From Streptomyces griseocarneus (GTDB taxonomy: Bacteria > Actinomycetota > Actinomycetes > Streptomycetales > Streptomycetaceae), in contig NZ_BNBL01000007.1 in assembly GCF_014655595.1 (NCBI RefSeq), forward strand, positions 201,909-265,908: DNA of 64,000 nt. The letters are read 5' to 3'. A program made the translations under genes and the position numbers. The notes beneath the pieces were generated by a model, which saw only the letters and a list, made by a program, of their open reading frames with translations, did not search any database and was not told the DNA's origin. Shown one piece after another: positions 32,971-40,009 of this stretch. How positions within the stretch are numbered: position 1 is the first letter of the stretch; the number at the start of each line of letters is the position of its first letter.

Positions 32971-34172
32971 GCAACGCCGAGCTGACCCGCCGCTGGCAGG
33001 GCGCCATGATGGACAACTACGGCACCCCCGGCATCCCCCTCGTGCGCGGCGAGGGCAGCACCGTCTGGGACGCCGACGGCAGGCGCTACCTCGACTTCGT
33101 CGGCGGCATCGCCGTCAACGCCCTCGGCCACGCCCACCCGGCGGTCGTCCGGGCGGTGTCGGACCAGATCGCCACCCTCGGCCACGTCTCCAACCTCTAC
33201 ACCGCCGAGCCGACGGTCCACCTCGCCGAACGGCTGCTCGAGCTCGCCGGGCGCCCGGGGCGGGTCTACTTCTGCAACTCCGGCGCCGAGGCCATCGAGG
33301 CCGCCGTCAAGATCGGGCGGCGCACCGGGCGTACGCACATGGTCGCCGCCGCCGGCGGCTTCCACGGCCGCACCCTGGGCGCACTCGCCCTGACCGGCCA
33401 GCCCGCCAAGCAGGAGCCGTTCCTTCCGCTGCCCGGCGACGTCACCCACGTCCCGTACGGCGACACGGAAGCACTGCGCGCCGCGGTCACCACCGACACC
33501 GCGCTCGTGGTGCTGGAGCCCATCCAGGGCGAGAACGGCGTGGTCGTGCCCCCGCCCGGCTACCTGGCGGCGGCGCGGGAGATCACCCGGGCCACCGGAA
33601 CGCTGCTCGTCCTGGACGAGATCCAGACAGGTATCGGCCGCACCGGCGACTGGTTCGAGCACCTCGCGCAGGGCGTCGAGCCCGACGTCGTCACCCTCGC
33701 CAAGGGCCTGGGCGGAGGGCTGCCCATCGGCGCCACCCTGGCCTTCGGCACCGCCGCCGACCTGCTGACTCCCGGTCAGCACGGCTCCACCTTCGGCGGC
33801 AACCCGGTCTCGTGCGCCGCCGCCCTCGCCGTCCTGGACACCCTCGCGTCCGACGACGCCCTCGGCCGCGTGCGGCGTACGGGCGCGCGCCTGCGTGACG
33901 GGATCGCCGCACTCGGCCACCCCCTGGTCGACCATGTCCGTGGCACCGGCCTGCTCCTGGGTATTGTCCTAGACGAGCCCCTCGCACCGCAGGTGCAGCA
34001 GGCGGCCCGGGAAGCCGGTCTCCTGGTGAACGCGGTCGCACCCCACGTGGTGCGGCTGGCCCCTCCGCTGATCATCACCGAGGATGAAGCGGAGACGTTT
34101 CTCCAGGCGCTGCCGGGCGTCCTGGACGCCGCCGCCGGCGGGGCCACAACGGAACGACGATCCGGAGACTGA
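32967..34172 (+). CDS. argD: Acetylornithine aminotransferase
   Basis: A 401-residue class III PLP aminotransferase. The PLP lysine is Lys246 in VTLAKGLGGGLPIGA; also seen are the FCNSGAEAIEAAVK cofactor-phosphate motif, GGFHGRTLGALALTGQ and the LDEIQTGIGRTG aspartate motif. It converts N-acetylglutamate semialdehyde to N-acetylornithine with glutamate as donor, and may also act as DapC in lysine synthesis. ATG 32967 overlaps the argB stop; argR starts 9 bp after its stop. Confidence 0.97.
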   Translation: MSNAELTRRWQGAMMDNYGTPGIPLVRGEGSTVWDADGRRYLDFVGGIAVNALGHAHPAVVRAVSDQIATLGHVSNLYTAEPTVHLAERLLELAGRPGRVYFCNSGAEAIEAAVKIGRRTGRTHMVAAAGGFHGRTLGALALTGQPAKQEPFLPLPGDVTHVPYGDTEALRAAVTTDTALVVLEPIQGENGVVVPPPGYLAAAREITRATGTLLVLDEIQTGIGRTGDWFEHLAQGVEPDVVTLAKGLGGGLPIGATLAFGTAADLLTPGQHGSTFGGNPVSCAAALAVLDTLASDDALGRVRRTGARLRDGIAALGHPLVDHVRGTGLLLGIVLDEPLAPQVQQAAREAGLLVNAVAPHVVRLAPPLIITEDEAETFLQALPGVLDAAAGGATTERRSGD

Positions 34173-34180
34173 CGACAACG

Positions 34181-34723
34181 ATGACCGAGGCGCAGGAGAC
34201 CGAGCCGGTTCACGGCGGACAGGCCGTGCCGCAGACCCGCACCGCCCGCCACCGCCGGATCGTGGACATTCTCAGCCGACAGGCCGTCAGGTCCCAGAGC
34301 CAGCTCGCCAAGCTGCTCGCCGACGACGGCCTGTCCGTCACCCAGGCCACGCTCTCCCGCGACCTGGACGAGCTCGGCGCGGTCAAGATCCGCAACACGG
34401 GCGGCGAGCTCATCTACGCCGTGCCCTCCGAGGGCGGCGACCGCACCCCGCGCGCCCCGCTGGGGGAGTCCGCCACCGAGGCCCGCATGGGCCGCCTGGC
34501 GGCCGAGCTGCTGATCTCCGCCGAGGCCTCGGCCAACCTGGTCGTGCTGCGCACCCCGCCGGGCGCGGCCCAGTTCTTCGCCTCGGCCATCGACCAGGCG
34601 GGCGTCCACGAGATCATCGGCACCATCGCCGGCGACGACACCCTCCTGCTGATCAGCCGCGACCCGGCCGGCGGCCAGGCCCTGGCGGACCACCTGATGA
34701 GGCTGGCCCAGAAGGAGCACTGA
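34181..34723 (+). CDS. argR: Arginine repressor ArgR
   Basis: A 180-residue repressor. The N-terminal winged helix-turn-helix (RHRRIVDILSRQAVRSQSQLAKLLADDGLSVTQATLSRDLDELGAVKIR) binds ARG boxes. The C-terminal hexamerisation and arginine-binding domain has the ASAIDQAGVHEIIGTIAGDDTLLLI core; GTIAGDDT contacts arginine. It closes the argCJBDR operon, so its own level follows the operon. ARG-box-like sites are seen at argC and argG. The Ala/Glu-rich stretch before the wing and the C-terminal QKEH are normal. A strong terminator follows immediately. Confidence 0.97.
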   Translation: MTEAQETEPVHGGQAVPQTRTARHRRIVDILSRQAVRSQSQLAKLLADDGLSVTQATLSRDLDELGAVKIRNTGGELIYAVPSEGGDRTPRAPLGESATEARMGRLAAELLISAEASANLVVLRTPPGAAQFFASAIDQAGVHEIIGTIAGDDTLLLISRDPAGGQALADHLMRLAQKEH

Positions 34724-34769
34724 CCGGCCCCGCCCGGGGGCCGCTCGGGCCCCGGGCTGGCGGGGCCGG
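34724..34769. terminator. Terminator of the argCJBDR operon
   Basis: CCGGCCCCGCC (34724-34734) pairs with GGCGGGGCCGG (34759-34769), with an inner partly paired CGGGGGCC/GGGCCCCG. It starts at the base after the argR stop and also serves the convergent AbfB gene. Confidence 0.75.
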
Positions 34770-34787
34770 CGCCTGCCGGCACCACGC

Positions 34788-35279
34788 TCAGTGGGGCCCT
34801 GGGGGTTCCGGCGACAGCCCTGGAACCAACCTGAAGGTCGCGTCCTTCCGGTCCAGGTCGCTATTGATCGGTTCGACGAAGAGATGAAAGTTCCTGTGCC
34901 TGATGAAGAGGCTGGGGATGTTGAAACACCGAAACGACACCAGGTTGGGGTCCGCGAGCCCTTGAACCTTGGTGAACGTGGCATCCTTCCGCATCAGTTT
35001 CATTTCCGGGGACTCGGGTGGGGGAGTCGTCCCGGGGGGAACGAGCGGAGTGTTCGGCCCTTCATGGAGCTTGAGACGGGAGTCCTGGTGCCGCAGAAAG
35101 TGAAGGGGAAAGTTGACGGACCGGAAGGACACGAGGTTTCTGTCCGCCAGGCCGTCCACCATGTCGAACGTCGCGTCGGCGCGGTCCAGGTCGCTGGTGA
35201 TGACTGACAGCTCGCCCAGAAAGTCTGCGTGACGAACGAAGCGATCCTGGAAGTTGAAGGATTGAAGAGAGGAGCCCAT
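34788..35279 (-). CDS. AbfB-domain (CBM42-like) protein without signal peptide
   Basis: A 163-residue protein made of two beta-trefoil-type AbfB repeats. Each has an SFNF/SVNFP entry, an RH motif (FVRHADF, FLRHQDS, FIRHRNF) and a DATF-GLAD-NLVSFR core, as in the arabinofuranose-binding domain of fungal and streptomycete arabinofuranosidases. Here the domain stands alone: no catalytic domain and no signal peptide, though ATG 35279 has a GGGAG site. Base composition is less GC-rich than the neighbours, with A/T third positions, suggesting acquired DNA. It may be a free-standing lectin-like domain; the role is unknown. Confidence 0.75.
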   Translation of the reverse strand: MGSSLQSFNFQDRFVRHADFLGELSVITSDLDRADATFDMVDGLADRNLVSFRSVNFPLHFLRHQDSRLKLHEGPNTPLVPPGTTPPPESPEMKLMRKDATFTKVQGLADPNLVSFRCFNIPSLFIRHRNFHLFVEPINSDLDRKDATFRLVPGLSPEPPGPH

Positions 35280-35304
35280 CCCCGCACGCTCCCTTGCCGT
35301 TCTG

Positions 35305-35640
35305 TTACTTTTCGGTGATCGGGACGGTGATGTCGAGGTTGCGGATGAGTACCTTTTCCATCTCGTCCGTGATCTCGAAATCCCCTTCGACCCGGGTTTC
35401 TGTCACTACTTGCGGGACAGTGCCGTCGGGTTCTTTCTCCACCAGGTTGATGTGCAGAGTGTCGGGAGTCGGTACCAGCGGCGGGCTTGCGAGTTCCAGC
35501 GTGAGCCCAAAGCCCGGAGTGGGGCAGGAACCGTAGCCTTCTACTGCAACCCGGCGTCCGCCCTTGGCGCCTCTGTACGCCGTGGCGCTGAAGTTTTCCG
35601 CCTTGTAGTTGCAGATGGATCCATTCAGATCCTCGGACAT
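35305..35640 (-). CDS. Hypothetical protein (111 residues)
   Basis: Starts at ATG 35640 with GGGAGAAG upstream. The sequence has no signal peptide or membrane helix; it contains two Cys (SICNYK and GSCPTP), alternates hydrophobic beta-like strands, and has an acidic C-terminal half (EGDFEITDEMEKVLIRNLDITVP). No family is recognised. It lies 25 bp upstream of, and in the same orientation as, the AbfB gene, so the two likely form one operon. Composition is lower in GC than the arg genes, like the AbfB gene. Confidence 0.65.
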   Translation of the reverse strand: MSEDLNGSICNYKAENFSATAYRGAKGGRRVAVEGYGSCPTPGFGLTLELASPPLVPTPDTLHINLVEKEPDGTVPQVVTETRVEGDFEITDEMEKVLIRNLDITVPITEK

Positions 35641-35678
35641 GGCTTCTCCCGTTCTCGCTTCTCGGGTTGAGGCTGGGA

Positions 35679-35756
35679 TCAACGCCTCTTCATCGTTCCA
35701 TCGTTGGCGTAGGTGATGGTTCCCGCAACTTTGAGGCCGAGCGGGTCCACGTCCAT
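35679..35756 (-). pseudogene. Short ORF or gene remnant upstream of the 111-residue protein
   Basis: ATG 35756 opens 25 codons ending LKVAGTITYANDGTMKRR, a protein-like stretch with sensible codons. The preceding in-frame sequence (to 35885) loses coding character. There is no clear ribosome-binding site. It may be the end of a gene whose front has been lost, or a chance ORF. Confidence 0.25.
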
Positions 35757-35872
35757 CCGGGCCCCGGGAACCCCGGACCGGATCGGACGGGCCGGGCGAG
35801 CCGCCGACCGCCTGGGCAAGATCCGCATCGTCTGCGGCAAAGGGCGACAAGATCGCCCGGAAAAACGACGAA

Positions 35873-35902
35873 GGCCCTGCCTCACCGAAGTGAGACAGGG
35901 CC
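35873..35902 (-). terminator. Terminator downstream of tRNA-Pro
   Basis: GGCCCTG-C-CTCAC (35873-35885) pairs with GTGAG-A-CAGGGCC (35890-35902), with one C/A mismatch and a CGAA loop. On the transcribed strand it is followed by TTCGTCGTTTTTC, a proper U-tract. Confidence 0.8.
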
Positions 35903-35932
35903 TCTGACCTGGGCTTCAGCCCTGGCCTACTG

Positions 35933-36006
<74 letters not shown>

Positions 36007-36051
36007 GTGCCGTGTCCCTCCGGGGTTCTTCCCGGTGGGGCGTGCAGAAAG

Positions 36052-36080
36052 AAAATATCCTGTTCCGCGCCGTGATCCAA
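36052..36080 (-). promoter_or_regulatory. Promoter of tRNA-Pro
   Basis: On the complement, TTGGAT (36080-36075) and TATTTT (36057-36052) are separated by 17 bp, about 45 bp upstream of the tRNA 5' end. AT-richness here is exceptional for the region. Confidence 0.6.
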
Positions 36081-36091
36081 ATCGGGGGTCG

Positions 36092-36637
36092 TCACCTCCT
36101 GCGGTCGAAGGTGTCCGTGGGGATGTCGATCTTGCCGCCGTCGGCCAGTTGCAGGTGGATGGTGTCGCCGTACTTGTGCAGCCGGCGGGTGGCGTACCTG
36201 CCGTCCACGGGGCGGGTGAGCAGGTCGCACTCGCCGCGGAACGGGTCGATGATCAGAAACGCCGGGACGCCGGACCGCGCGTACTGCTCCTCCTTGAGTG
36301 CGAAGTCGTACCCGTCGTGCTCGGTGGAGACGATCTCAACCGCGACCAGCAGATCCTCGTGCGAGTAGGGCTCCTCGAGCCGGCCGTCCCTGAGGATCGA
36401 CACGTCCGGTACGCGCGGGGCTTCCGCCGGGAACTCGATCAGCACGTTGGACAGCACCCGTTCGTCGGCCAGGCCTGCCGCGCGTGCAGCCTCCTGGGCG
36501 TCGAAGTCCGTCGAACAGTGGACCCCGGTCCGCATCGCGATCACGATTCGGTCGCCCACCACGTCGATCTTGATGCCTCCCTGGTGCTCGCAGATGGCGT
36601 GGAACGTGCTCACGAGGAGGTCGAGTGGCCATGGCAT
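36092..36637 (-). CDS. Uma2-family (DUF820) putative endonuclease
   Basis: A 181-residue protein of the Uma2/DUF820 family, which has a PD-(D/E)XK-like restriction-endonuclease fold. Seen: APRVPDVSILRDG (first catalytic Asp), LLVAVEIVSTEHDGYDFALKEEQYARSGVPAFLIIDP, with the E-x-V and K residues in the usual positions (about 97-115). Such genes are abundant in streptomycetes and cyanobacteria, often as isolated, horizontally spread copies; their function is unsettled. ATG 36637 is preceded by a GGGGG run. It is divergent from argG and its start is about 65 bp from the argG -35. Confidence 0.88.
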   Translation of the reverse strand: MPWPLDLLVSTFHAICEHQGGIKIDVVGDRIVIAMRTGVHCSTDFDAQEAARAAGLADERVLSNVLIEFPAEAPRVPDVSILRDGRLEEPYSHEDLLVAVEIVSTEHDGYDFALKEEQYARSGVPAFLIIDPFRGECDLLTRPVDGRYATRRLHKYGDTIHLQLADGGKIDIPTDTFDRRR

Positions 36638-36702
36638 GCGCCAAGCCCCCTGGGCACATGGCCTCCCTGCGGGCCCGGCGCAACATTCACTCCCGCGAGC
36701 TA

Positions 36703-36731
36703 TTGACGAAACATACGGCGCACTGCATAGT
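36703..36731 (+). promoter_or_regulatory. argGH promoter with ARG-box-like sequence
   Basis: TTGACG (36703-36708) and CATAGT (36726-36731) with a 17-bp spacer. The -10 is embedded in TGCATAGTTATGC, which resembles the argC operator half (TATAGTCATGC), so ArgR control of argGH is expected. AAGGAGAA precedes the GTG. Confidence 0.7.
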
Positions 36732-36770
36732 TATGCCTACCAGTACATGCAGCACCGTAAGGAGAATCCC

Positions 36771-37964
36771 GTGACCGAGCGCGTCGTACTCGCCTACTCC
36801 GGCGGCCTTGACACCTCCGTCGCCATCGGCTGGATCGCCGAGGAGACGGGCGCCGAGGTCATCGCCGTCGCCGTGGATGTCGGCCAGGGCGGCGAGGACC
36901 TGGACGTCATCCGCAAGCGCGCGCTCGCCTGCGGTGCGGTGGAGGCGGAGGTCGCCGACGCCAAGGACGAGTTCGCCGAGGAGTACTGCCTCCCGGCGAT
37001 CAAGGCCAATGCCCTCTACATGGACCGGTACCCCCTGGTCTCCGCCCTCTCGCGGCCCACGATCGTCAAGCACCTGGTGGCCGCGGCCGAGAAGCACGGC
37101 GCGACCACCGTCGCCCACGGCTGCACCGGCAAGGGCAACGACCAGGTCCGGTTCGAGGCCGGCATCTCCTCCCTCGCCCCCGAGCTGAAGTGCATCGCCC
37201 CGGTCCGCGACTACGCCATGACCCGGGACAAGGCCATCGCCTTCTGCGAGGCCAAGGGCCTGCCGATCGCGACGACCAAGAAGTCGCCGTACTCCATCGA
37301 CCAGAACGTCTTCGGCCGGGCCGTCGAGACCGGCTTCCTCGAGGACATCTGGAACGCCCCGATCGAGGACGTCTACGACTACACCGCCAACCCGGCCACG
37401 CCCCGCGAGGCCGACGAGGTGGTCATCACCTTCGAGCAGGGTGTCCCCGTCGCCCTCGACGGCAAGCCCGTCAGCGTGCTGCAGGCCATCCAGCAGCTCA
37501 ACGAGCGGGCCGGCGCCCAGGGCATCGGGCGGCTCGACATGGTCGAGGACCGGCTGGTCGGCATCAAGTCCCGGGAGATCTACGAGGCGCCCGGAGCCAT
37601 CGCGCTGATCACCGCGCACAAGGAGCTGGAGGCCGTCACCGTCGAGCGCGAGCTCGCCCGGTACAAGCGGGGCGTGGAGCAGCGGTGGGCCGAGCTGGTC
37701 TACGACGGCATGTGGTTCTCGCCGCTCAAGCGGGCCCTGGACGGCTTCATCGCCGAGGCCAACCAGCACGTCTCCGGCGACATCCGGATGACCCTGCACG
37801 GCGGCCGGGCCGTCGTGACGGGCCGGAAGTCCGCCCAGTCGCTGTACGACTTCAACCTCGCCACCTACGACACGGGCGACACGTTCGACCAGTCCATGTC
37901 GAAGGGCTTCATCGAGATCTTCGGTCTCTCCGCCAAGATCGCGGCCAAGCGGGACCTGGTGTGA
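36771..37964 (+). CDS. argG: Argininosuccinate synthase
   Basis: A 397-residue enzyme that condenses citrulline and aspartate with ATP. The PP-loop VVLAYSGGLDTSVAIGW is at residues 5-21, followed by AHGCTGKGNDQVRFE and the C-terminal GRKSAQSLYDFNLATYDTGDTFDQ. GTG 36771 has a clear AAGGAG site. In some streptomycetes argG is far from the arg cluster; here it follows argCJBDR, separated only by the islet, and overlaps argH by 4 bp (GTGA). Its own promoter carries an ARG-box-like sequence. Confidence 0.97.
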   Translation: MTERVVLAYSGGLDTSVAIGWIAEETGAEVIAVAVDVGQGGEDLDVIRKRALACGAVEAEVADAKDEFAEEYCLPAIKANALYMDRYPLVSALSRPTIVKHLVAAAEKHGATTVAHGCTGKGNDQVRFEAGISSLAPELKCIAPVRDYAMTRDKAIAFCEAKGLPIATTKKSPYSIDQNVFGRAVETGFLEDIWNAPIEDVYDYTANPATPREADEVVITFEQGVPVALDGKPVSVLQAIQQLNERAGAQGIGRLDMVEDRLVGIKSREIYEAPGAIALITAHKELEAVTVERELARYKRGVEQRWAELVYDGMWFSPLKRALDGFIAEANQHVSGDIRMTLHGGRAVVTGRKSAQSLYDFNLATYDTGDTFDQSMSKGFIEIFGLSAKIAAKRDLV

Positions 37965-39394
37965 GCGACGAGCAGCAGGGCGTACGCCTGTGGGGCGGCC
38001 GGTTCGCGGACGGACCGGCCGAGGCCCTGGCCAAACTCTCGGCCTCCGTCCACTTCGACTGGCGGCTCGCCCCGTACGACATCGCCGGCTCCCGGGCCCA
38101 CGCCCGGGTCCTGCACAAGGCCGGGCTGCTGACCGCCGACGAGCTCCAGCGCATGATCGAGGGCCTCGGACTGCTCGAGGCCGACGTCGCCGCCGGCACG
38201 TTCACGGGCACCATCGCCGACGAGGACGTGCACACCGCCCTCGAGCGCGGTCTGCTGGAGCGGCTCGGCCCCGAGCTCGGCGGCAAGCTGCGCGCCGGGC
38301 GGTCCCGCAACGACCAGGTCGCCACGCTCTTCCGGATGTACCTGCGCGACCACGCGCGGATCATCGGCGGTCTGGTCGCCGATCTCCAGGAGGCGCTCGT
38401 CGGCCTCGCCGAGGCGCACCCGGACGTCGCCATGCCGGGGCGTACGCACCTGCAGCACGCCCAGCCCGTGCTCTTCGCCCACCATGTGCTCGCGCACGTC
38501 CAGGCGCTGTCGCGGGACGCGGAGCGGCTGCGGCAGTGGGACGAGCGCACGGCCGTCTCGCCGTACGGGTCGGGGGCGCTCGCCGGGTCCTCCCTCGGGC
38601 TGGACCCGGAGGCGGTCGCCGCCGACCTCGGCTTCGAGCGGGGCTCGGTGGGGAACTCCATCGACGGCACGGCCTCGCGTGACTTCGTCGCCGAGTTCGC
38701 GTTCATCACGGCCATGATCGGCATCGACCTGTCGCGGATCGCCGAGGAGATCATCATCTGGAACACGAAGGAGTTCTCCTTCGTGACCCTCCACGACGCT
38801 TTCTCCACCGGCTCCTCGATCATGCCGCAGAAGAAGAACCCGGACATCGCCGAGCTGGCGCGCGGCAAGTCCGGGCGGCTGATCGGCAACCTCACCGGGC
38901 TGCTCGCCACGCTCAAGGCCCTGCCGCTCGCGTACAACCGCGACCTGCAGGAGGACAAGGAGCCGGTCTTCGACTCCTGCGACCAGCTGGAGGTCCTGCT
39001 TCCCGCCTTCACCGGGATGATGGCGACCCTCACGGTCAACCGCGCCCGGATGGAGGAGCTGGCCCCCGCCGGTTTCTCGCTGGCCACGGACATCGCCGAA
39101 TGGCTGGTCAAGCAGGGCGTGCCGTTCCGTGTGGCGCACGAGGTCGCGGGGGAGTGCGTCAAGGAGTGCGAGGCGCGGGGCATCGAGCTGGACGGGCTGA
39201 GCGACGAGCAGTTCGCCGCCATCTCCCCGCACCTGACCCCCGATGTGCGCTCGGTCCTCAGCGTGCCGGGCGCGCTGGCCTCGCGCAGCGGGCGCGGCGG
39301 CACGGCTCCCTCGGCGGTCGTGGTGCAGCTGCAGGAGGTCAAGGCGGACCTGGCCGTCCAGCGGGAATGGGCGGACGCTACGCGACACGGGTGA
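37961..39394 (+). CDS. argH: Argininosuccinate lyase
   Basis: A 477-residue fumarase/aspartase-superfamily enzyme that splits argininosuccinate into arginine and fumarate. Conserved regions: SRNDQVAT (about 111), GRTHLQHAQPVLFAHH (about 156), and the signature GSSIMPQKKNPD (about 284) carrying the catalytic Ser loop. It starts at GTG 37961, overlapping the argG stop. No ordinary terminator follows; instead a 58-bp perfect palindrome begins 6 bp after the stop. Confidence 0.97.
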   Translation: MSDEQQGVRLWGGRFADGPAEALAKLSASVHFDWRLAPYDIAGSRAHARVLHKAGLLTADELQRMIEGLGLLEADVAAGTFTGTIADEDVHTALERGLLERLGPELGGKLRAGRSRNDQVATLFRMYLRDHARIIGGLVADLQEALVGLAEAHPDVAMPGRTHLQHAQPVLFAHHVLAHVQALSRDAERLRQWDERTAVSPYGSGALAGSSLGLDPEAVAADLGFERGSVGNSIDGTASRDFVAEFAFITAMIGIDLSRIAEEIIIWNTKEFSFVTLHDAFSTGSSIMPQKKNPDIAELARGKSGRLIGNLTGLLATLKALPLAYNRDLQEDKEPVFDSCDQLEVLLPAFTGMMATLTVNRARMEELAPAGFSLATDIAEWLVKQGVPFRVAHEVAGECVKECEARGIELDGLSDEQFAAISPHLTPDVRSVLSVPGALASRSGRGGTAPSAVVVQLQEVKADLAVQREWADATRHG

Positions 39395-39400
39395 TCATTT

Positions 39401-39458
39401 TGAGACGACCATAACCCGAATGAGACATCCATGTCTCATTCGGGTTATGGTCGTCTCA
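39401..39458. promoter_or_regulatory. 58-bp perfect palindrome: operator/promoter of the TetR-MFS pair
   Basis: Arms 39401-39428 and 39431-39458 are exact 28-base inverted copies separated only by CC. The core TGAGACATCCATGTCTCA (39421-39438) is a typical TetR-type operator, with outer TGAGAC/GTCTCA half-sites at 39401 and 39453. Within the right arm, TATGGT (39446-39451) is 6 bp before ATG 39458, giving a leaderless start, and GAGACA (39422-39427) is a possible -35. By symmetry the same promoter also faces argH. GC content is near half, unlike a terminator stem. Confidence 0.8.
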
Positions 39459-40009
39459 TGAGTGTTGACCGCCGTGAGCACGTACTGAGAGCAGCCGCAG
39501 CCCTGCTCACCCGTAAGGCGACCGCCTCCATGGACGAGATCGCCAAGGCCGCCGGCATCAGCCGCGCCACCCTCCACCGCCACTTCGCCGGCCGCGACGC
39601 ACTCGTACGGGCCCTGGAACGGCTCGGCATCGACCAGTTCGAGCGTGCCCTGGACGAGGCCCGGCTCGACGAGGGCGACGCGGCGCAGGCCGTGCGCAGG
39701 CTGATCGAGAAGGCCGAGCCGGTCGCCGGCATCCTGTCGTTCCTCTACACCGAGAACCAGCTCTTCGAGGGCGCGGTCGACGAGGGCTGGAACCGCCTGG
39801 ACGCCCGCGTCCACGCCCTCTTCGTCCGCGGTCAGGAGGAGGGTGCCTTCCGCATCGACCTCTCACCCGCCTGGCTCACCGACGCGCTGTACGGGCTGAT
39901 CGCCTCGGGGGCGTGGGCCGTGCAGGATGGGCGGGTGGCCGCCAAGGACCTCACCCGCATGGTCTCCGAGCTGTTGCTCGGCGGGGCGCAGCGGAGGGCC
40001 GAGCGGTGA
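39458..40009 (+). CDS. TetR-family transcriptional regulator
   Basis: A 183-residue regulator. The N-terminal helix-turn-helix is HVLRAAAALLTRKATASMDEIAKAAGISRATLHRHFAGRDALVRAL (residues 7-52); the C-terminal ligand domain is helical. ATG 39458 is the last base pair of a 58-bp palindrome and is likely leaderless; a further ATG at 39431 lies within the palindrome and is rejected. Its stop overlaps the GTG of an MFS exporter, so it should autorepress and control the pump from the palindromic operator. Confidence 0.93.
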   Translation: MSVDRREHVLRAAAALLTRKATASMDEIAKAAGISRATLHRHFAGRDALVRALERLGIDQFERALDEARLDEGDAAQAVRRLIEKAEPVAGILSFLYTENQLFEGAVDEGWNRLDARVHALFVRGQEEGAFRIDLSPAWLTDALYGLIASGAWAVQDGRVAAKDLTRMVSELLLGGAQRRAER

